DNA from: Sphagnum compactum
Lineage: Eukaryota > Bryophyta > Sphagnopsida > Sphagnales
DNA length: 64,000 nucleotides
Direction: 5' to 3'
Assembly: GCA_965153455.1 (NCBI GenBank)
Contig: OZ234494.1
Location: forward strand, 17,732,001-17,796,000
Shown: positions 59,760-64,000 of the stretch, in pieces
Position numbering within the stretch: position 1 is the stretch's first letter
Layout of the letters: every line of letters starts with the position of its first letter
Notes under the pieces: generated by a model
What the model was told of the DNA's origin: nothing
Database searches by the model: none
Seen by the model: the letters and a program-made list of their open reading frames with translations, nothing else
Program-made: the position numbers and the translations under genes

Positions 59760-60783
59760 CTTCCTTGGAAATTGACTGGGTAACTGAATGCCGTCCCTTC
59801 CCATTAAACCAATTCCGAAGCTGATGTGCTGCCGGTATATTAGGATCTATAAGGAGCTGTGTTGAAGATATTGTTTTAACTAATTTGCCACTGAAATCAC
59901 TGACCCTACCTGCCTTCACAGCCAGTACAGGGTTCTGGCCAGAGTCACAGAGATCTTGTATCTGCTGCCCCTCTTTATGACAAAAATTGCCTCACATTGT
60001 GAATTTTACACTGTGGCCAGATCTATCCTTTATCTGCAAAGTTCTCTTGTGTGTCTCAATGCCATTCTTGCGCATAATGGTACTTGAGAGATTGATTGAC
60101 ACAACAATTCCAATGACATCCACCATTGCATTATTTTCCATATTTTCAACATCACCAATAGGCCTGAAGTGAAACTGCTGTTGAGGGATTGATCCATCTC
60201 CCTCAAAGCAAGGCTCCATTGTTGATGATGACTCCAGAAATATTTTCCAATTATTTTTTAAATGATTAAAATTCTTGTTTGTTGCCTTTAGAGAACCCTT
60301 TGTAATGAAATACACCATGCCCACATCAATTTTATCATAGAACTGATCCACAACATTGTTGAAGCAAGTAGCTTGAATTTCTCCATTATCTGCATCCAAA
60401 AGGTCAAAGGAGAAAACCTTGCCATCTCCCCTGGCGTTGTGGAAACGGCGGACATCACTCTTGGCAGTCACTCTTGCTTTGATAGTCCACCGACCCTGGT
60501 ATGGATTCAAGGCGGCAATTGGGACAATTCTGGCAGGTGCTTCATTCTTGGCAATGGGTCCTCTATTTGAATAAACAGGGGCAGGTTGGTAGGGAGGAGC
60601 AACACTGGGTCTTCCATATGTGTTTTGTTGCTGAACTTGCTGATTATTAACCCCACCTACTCCACCCATAGCTGGCCTCTGGAAGTCACCAGAGTCAGTC
60701 TGAGGCACAACACTCCCTCCTCCATGTCCATCAGAGTAACTTCCATTATTGGATTGACCTATACCTCCTTTAATATTCATGTC
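59760..60783 (-). pseudogene. RPA1: RPA1 (RPA70) exon with premature stop, truncated copy
   Basis: A single 1024-bp exon-like block on the minus strand runs from acceptor TACAG (before 60783) to a donor-like G|GTGTGT after 59760. It encodes the Gly/Gln/Pro-rich linker, DBD-A (from ARIVPIAALNPYQGRWTIKA through FSFDLLDADNGEIQATCFNN) and DBD-B (FHFRPIGDVENMENNAMVDV onwards). A TGA at 59992-59994 replaces the Trp expected in the conserved WGNFC motif. Reading on in the same frame restores conserved sequence (CHKEGQQIQDLCDSGQNPVL) for about 75 codons, so the stop is a recent single change. The N-terminal DBD-F exons and the zinc-binding DBD-C were not found on either side. RPA1 is the large ssDNA-binding subunit used in replication and repair. 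This copy should at most give a truncated protein with DBD-A. Confidence 0.85.
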
Positions 60784-61239
60784 CTGTATGTTTTTTGTGA
60801 TAAATCAAGATAGGACATCTGATTGATACCCTTTGTTTCTTGTATGTTTTTGTGATCAAATTATGTTTTCATTGATCTTGATAAACCAAGATAGCTTGAA
60901 AAAAAGAAAGTCATAAGTTAAAATTTCCTTCCCTTCTCCCTCCCTTCATAGAGAACATACCAGGAAATCTTGATGTCCCGGCTTCATACAATTTCAACAG
61001 CTTCATGTTATCATACAATTGTTGCAAGAAATGCATTACTTTGTCAGGGAGAGAGGCTTGAGACAGCAAGTGTCTAGGTTGAGCATTCAAGTCAATCATG
61101 CCTGATACAGGCTGGTTGTTCTCGAGCAAACCCACTCAAATGGACTAAACACTGAAACCTGCCATCCTTTGGTGATACATCCCACTACTGTCCTTGCATG
61201 CATAAGGTTTACTTTGGCAGGCTGAGTTTCCTGCATGAC

Positions 61240-61401
61240 ACTTCCAATGCAAAGCTGCTAGAGAAAGCTGCATTAAAAAGAAATGATGACAGATCACAGA
61301 CGTGTGTTTATTGCTTAGGAACTTCCAATGCAAAGCTGCTAGAGAAAGCTGCACTAAAAAGAAATGATGATAGATCACAGACATGTGTTTATTGCTTAGG
61401 A
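61240..61401. repeat. Two tandem 81-bp units
   Basis: Units start at 61240 and 61321 (ACTTCCAATGCAAAGCTGCT) with only a few differences. 81 is a multiple of three, so a plus-strand frame (61198-61452) repeats 27 residues including CVYCLG. No domain was recognised, and the frame may be chance. Confidence 0.9.
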
Positions 61402-62532
61402 ACGGTTGGTTCTACCAGTCAATTCCTGGAAGCAGAAAGTACAACATCATGAATGCTCTTGGACATGTAGACAATGACACACTATGTAGTGGAGCAATGA
61501 TGCCAATGCACATCCATTTTCAAGTGTTTCTTAGGTCCTTTGCAATTTGCAAAATACTTGTCTCCAATGCCATATTGGTTCTTTCTGTTGCATGATTGAC
61601 AATATAGACTTTTGGTGCTAAGTTTTCAAAATACCTGATAATATCCATTTTGCAACCTAATTCTAGCACTTGGTGATTTGCAGACCTTAGAAGCACACAA
61701 TCAAACAAATGAGACAAACAAACCCTAACTCAAGTCTTTACCCACTGATAAGTGGAGTATGGAGGGTACTTGTGTCCACTTCATCAGCAAACTTGGTGAA
61801 AATAGATACAAACTATCAGTCCCAAGAATATAACATATGAGATTTTCTGCTGTCCTTCCTACAGGTCCATACTGCAAGGAAAGCTGCTGAGTACCTGCAT
61901 ATTCCAACACTCACCTGGCATAGGTGAAGCAGGAAGGAGGGCCTTGCACGTAATGAGTCACATTCAGAAATCCCTGTACCCTGTGCAAGAAAAAAAGAAT
62001 CAAAGTAATAATGGCTCTGACTGACCTGCAAACCTGCACAAGATCAAATGGTATCAATGTGTTACATTCTACTCTCACACCTAAATGACTGACACAGGGA
62101 AGATGGACATTGATAGTGGCAAATTAAGTAACAGAGGATCATCCACATTGCAATTTTAGGTGCTCTCCACTCCACCTGCAGCAGATGTTATTGGGCTTGC
62201 AATCTTGACATACATAGTGAGGAAGAGAACAAGGGACTGACGCTAACAAATATAGCCGCATTCAATAGATATTTACCCATTTTCTGCCCCTGTTCACCTG
62301 TACACAAACAATTTGTTGGCTCTTATAGATCCAATTCCAAAACATTTCAAGCTGCTGGCCTATGAATTTTTTTATGAATTTTTTTTATGAGGATTGTTGA
62401 ATTTTGTTATGAATTCATTGTAGCTCTTACTTTGATTCTTACATTCTGGAGGTCAGCAAATCTCTTGAATGTGCAATTCGCATCTAAAGTTATGAATTGA
62501 AAGACAGAGAGACACAGACACAGACACACAAA

Positions 62533-62708
62533 GAGAAATACAAAAGGGATTTGAATGTGGTCTCATTGAACATTGCTCTGCTCTGATCTGAATGCATCTT
62601 CTTCAGAGAGAAATACAAAAGGGATTTGAATGTGGTCTCATTGAACATTGCTCTGCTCTGATCTGAATGCATCTTCTTCAGAGAGAAATACAAAAGGGAT
62701 TTGAATGT
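62533..62708. repeat. 75-bp tandem repeat, 2.3 copies
   Basis: GAGAAATACAAAAGGGATTT recurs at 62533, 62608 and 62683. The units are almost identical, so the duplication is recent. Confidence 0.92.
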
Positions 62709-62738
62709 GAAGCATCTGTCTGTTTCTTGGAACTTTTT

Positions 62739-62828
62739 CAGAGATCAGAGACATCATGGCAATTTTTCCAGAGATCAGAGACATCATGACAATTTCTTCA
62801 GAGATCAGAGACATCATGGCAATTTTTA
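62739..62828. repeat. 30-bp tandem repeat, 3 copies
   Basis: CAGAGATCAGAGACATCATG recurs at 62739, 62769 and 62799. On the minus strand the unit is ten codons (MMSLIS core), giving a repetitive frame at 62638-62844 that is probably not coding. Confidence 0.92.
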
Positions 62829-62945
62829 AGAATTTGCTTTTCAAAGATGTTTCCCAACTGCCCTAACTGTCGCCGGTTCCGGCGTAATGTTAAAACGCAG
62901 AACGTCTTGTGACACACAGACGAACACACAGACACCACTGTAGCT

Positions 62946-62953
62946 TTTATATA
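62946..62953 (-). promoter_or_regulatory. TATA box on the minus strand
   Basis: The minus strand reads CCTATATATAAAAGC, a strong plant TATA match, at the border between AT-rich spacer (right) and gene-like DNA (left). It would place a transcription start near 62915-62920 and transcription towards the tandem repeats and the RPA1 relic. Confidence 0.5.
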
Positions 62954-62959
62954 TAGGAT

Positions 62960-64000
62960 ACTTAACATCCATGTTATTGAATCGTTGAACCAAACACGTA
63001 TAAATGCAACCTATAAAACCAATGTAATGTCCATGCATTCAAGTCCATGCATTCATGGAAATGTGAATCGCAAATATAATTAATCTCATATATATGTTGC
63101 ATCTCACTTTCTTAAAAATGTCATTCTATCAAAGTAAATAAATATTGCATTTAAATGACACCTAATTAATATGATGGCCTTTAGGAATTTTGTTTGTGTA
63201 TATATGTTTTTAGAAATATTTGTTGTGTAAATGTAAATAAAGAACTTAGTTCATGTAAAATGTAAAACTTTTCATCCATATTTGTGTAAGTGTAAAACTA
63301 TGTAAATCAATTTTAAGTGATGTAAAATACCAATGACGATTATTTTTTAACGATTGTTTTTTAAAGAATTGGTATATCAAAAATTTTGCATAATGTTTCA
63401 TATGGTCGTTTCTAAACAATTGTTTTGCATAATGTTTCATATAATTGCCCCTAAACACTTCCAAAAACAATTACCTCATTTTCAAGGTTAACTACCTCAA
63501 TGTTCTCTAAATGGTCTCTATCTCCTATCATCATAACTACTTCACCCATTTCTTAATAGCGATCTCATTCCTTTTCTCTACCCATCAACATGGATATCAT
63601 GAAATGACAAATTAACATGTAATGCCATTTCATATTTATGATTTCTATATTAATCCAAATTCTAGATTTGAAATTGATGTAAATAATGATTAACTATCCG
63701 AGAACATAAGAACATTAAAAAAAAAGTTTTGATCGTCATTAGTAATGTGTAATAAGGTGAAAAGCCCAAATTTTACGTAATTGTCTAAATTTGCGAAAAT
63801 CCATGTAACAAATTTTCAAAAGGAAAATGCATCCTTTCGAAAAATTTACAATTGTCAATTGAAACCCTTGCCTCATGGTTGATGTTTATTCATGTATGGG
63901 CATGTAACTCCATTTTTCAAGTGAGAACTAACTTATGAATAGGGTTTAAAAATTATCTATGTGTGTGCATGAACATCATTTTGAGCCAAATTTTTATTTT
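62960..64000. other. AT-rich spacer at the right edge
   Basis: No gene is seen. Near 63383-63450 a unit containing TTTTGCATAATGTTTCATAT occurs twice in tandem. TGTAAGTGTAAAA words near 63280-63310 recall the cluster at 21580-21775. Confidence 0.6.

Larger units (their letters stand above)
60784..62945 (-). other. Gene-like region upstream of the RPA1 relic, no coding assigned
   Basis: Composition stays gene-like to about 62.9 kb. An exon-like segment near 61125-60970 (minus) reads LLSQASLPDKVMHFLQQLYD, then KLLKLYEAGTSRFPG, and ends at a good donor (CCTG|GTATGT). It was not recognised and does not match the RPA1 N-terminus. Tandem duplications are at 61240-61401, 62533-62708 and 62739-62828. 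It may be the 5' part of a decayed RPA1-containing gene, or a separate non-coding transcript. Confidence 0.35.

Noticed and set aside
62638-62844. 68-codon minus-strand frame with MMSLIS repeats
   Set aside because: Artefact of the 30-bp tandem repeat; no initiation or domain evidence.
1-64000. Plastid or mitochondrial DNA insertions, complete tRNA or rRNA genes
   Set aside because: Looked for familiar organelle genes, rRNA cores and full tRNA cloverleaf words while reading; none was recognised.

Overview
The window looks like nuclear DNA of a land plant, possibly a seed-free one such as a bryophyte, although the sequence alone does not settle the clade. It shows GT-AG spliced genes with short introns, plant-specific families (phytocyanin, SPIRAL1, CRLK-type receptor-like kinase, GT17), a decayed Ty3/gypsy element and very AT-rich spacers. 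Five intact or near-intact protein genes, two clear gene relics and several transposable-element fossils are recognisable. Genes stand out by higher GC, and the spacers are rich in A/T homopolymers.

Layout. 1-3030 (-): SGT-like TPR co-chaperone, its 3' end lying beyond the left edge. It is divergent, across about 0.7 kb, from a GT17 N-acetylglucosaminyltransferase-like gene at 3755-5524 (+), which is followed by about 1.4 kb of gene-like but non-coding DNA. 6.9-31 kb is spacer with a GC-rich island (9.66-10.49 kb), a Ty3/gypsy fossil (15.76-20.77 kb), a transcript-like block ending in a microRNA-like foldback (22.0-23.66 kb), an 0.9-kb terminal-inverted-repeat element (24.54-25.42 kb) and a DDE transposase fossil (28.2-29.0 kb, -). 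31759-32463 (+) is a plantacyanin-type blue copper protein with a perfect hairpin in its intron. 33310-33512 (-) is an internally deleted GT17 pseudogene.

33.8-35.3 kb is a complex repeat nest with a long foldback. 35.3-45.7 kb is AT-rich spacer holding two foldback elements, one a Tourist-like MITE with TTA target-site duplications. 45.7-50.8 kb (+) holds a CRLK1-like membrane receptor kinase with eight coding exons. 53.74-54.64 kb (+) holds five about 98-bp tandem repeats directly before an intronless SPIRAL1-like gene. 59.76-60.78 kb (-) is a single RPA1 (RPA70) exon with a stop in place of a conserved Trp and no DBD-C, so a pseudogene or fragment. 61-63 kb holds further tandem repeats and a TATA box on the minus strand.

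The genes do not form one pathway. They cover co-chaperoning, N-glycan modification, extracellular copper protein, kinase signalling, microtubule organisation and a broken ssDNA-binding subunit. Exon boundaries were read by eye from GT/AG sites and reading phase. The GT17, phytocyanin and kinase models each close exactly in frame. The best candidates for something undescribed are the 118-nt foldback near 23.6 kb, the repeat array abutting the SPIRAL1-like start codon, and the nested repeats at 33.8-35.3 kb.
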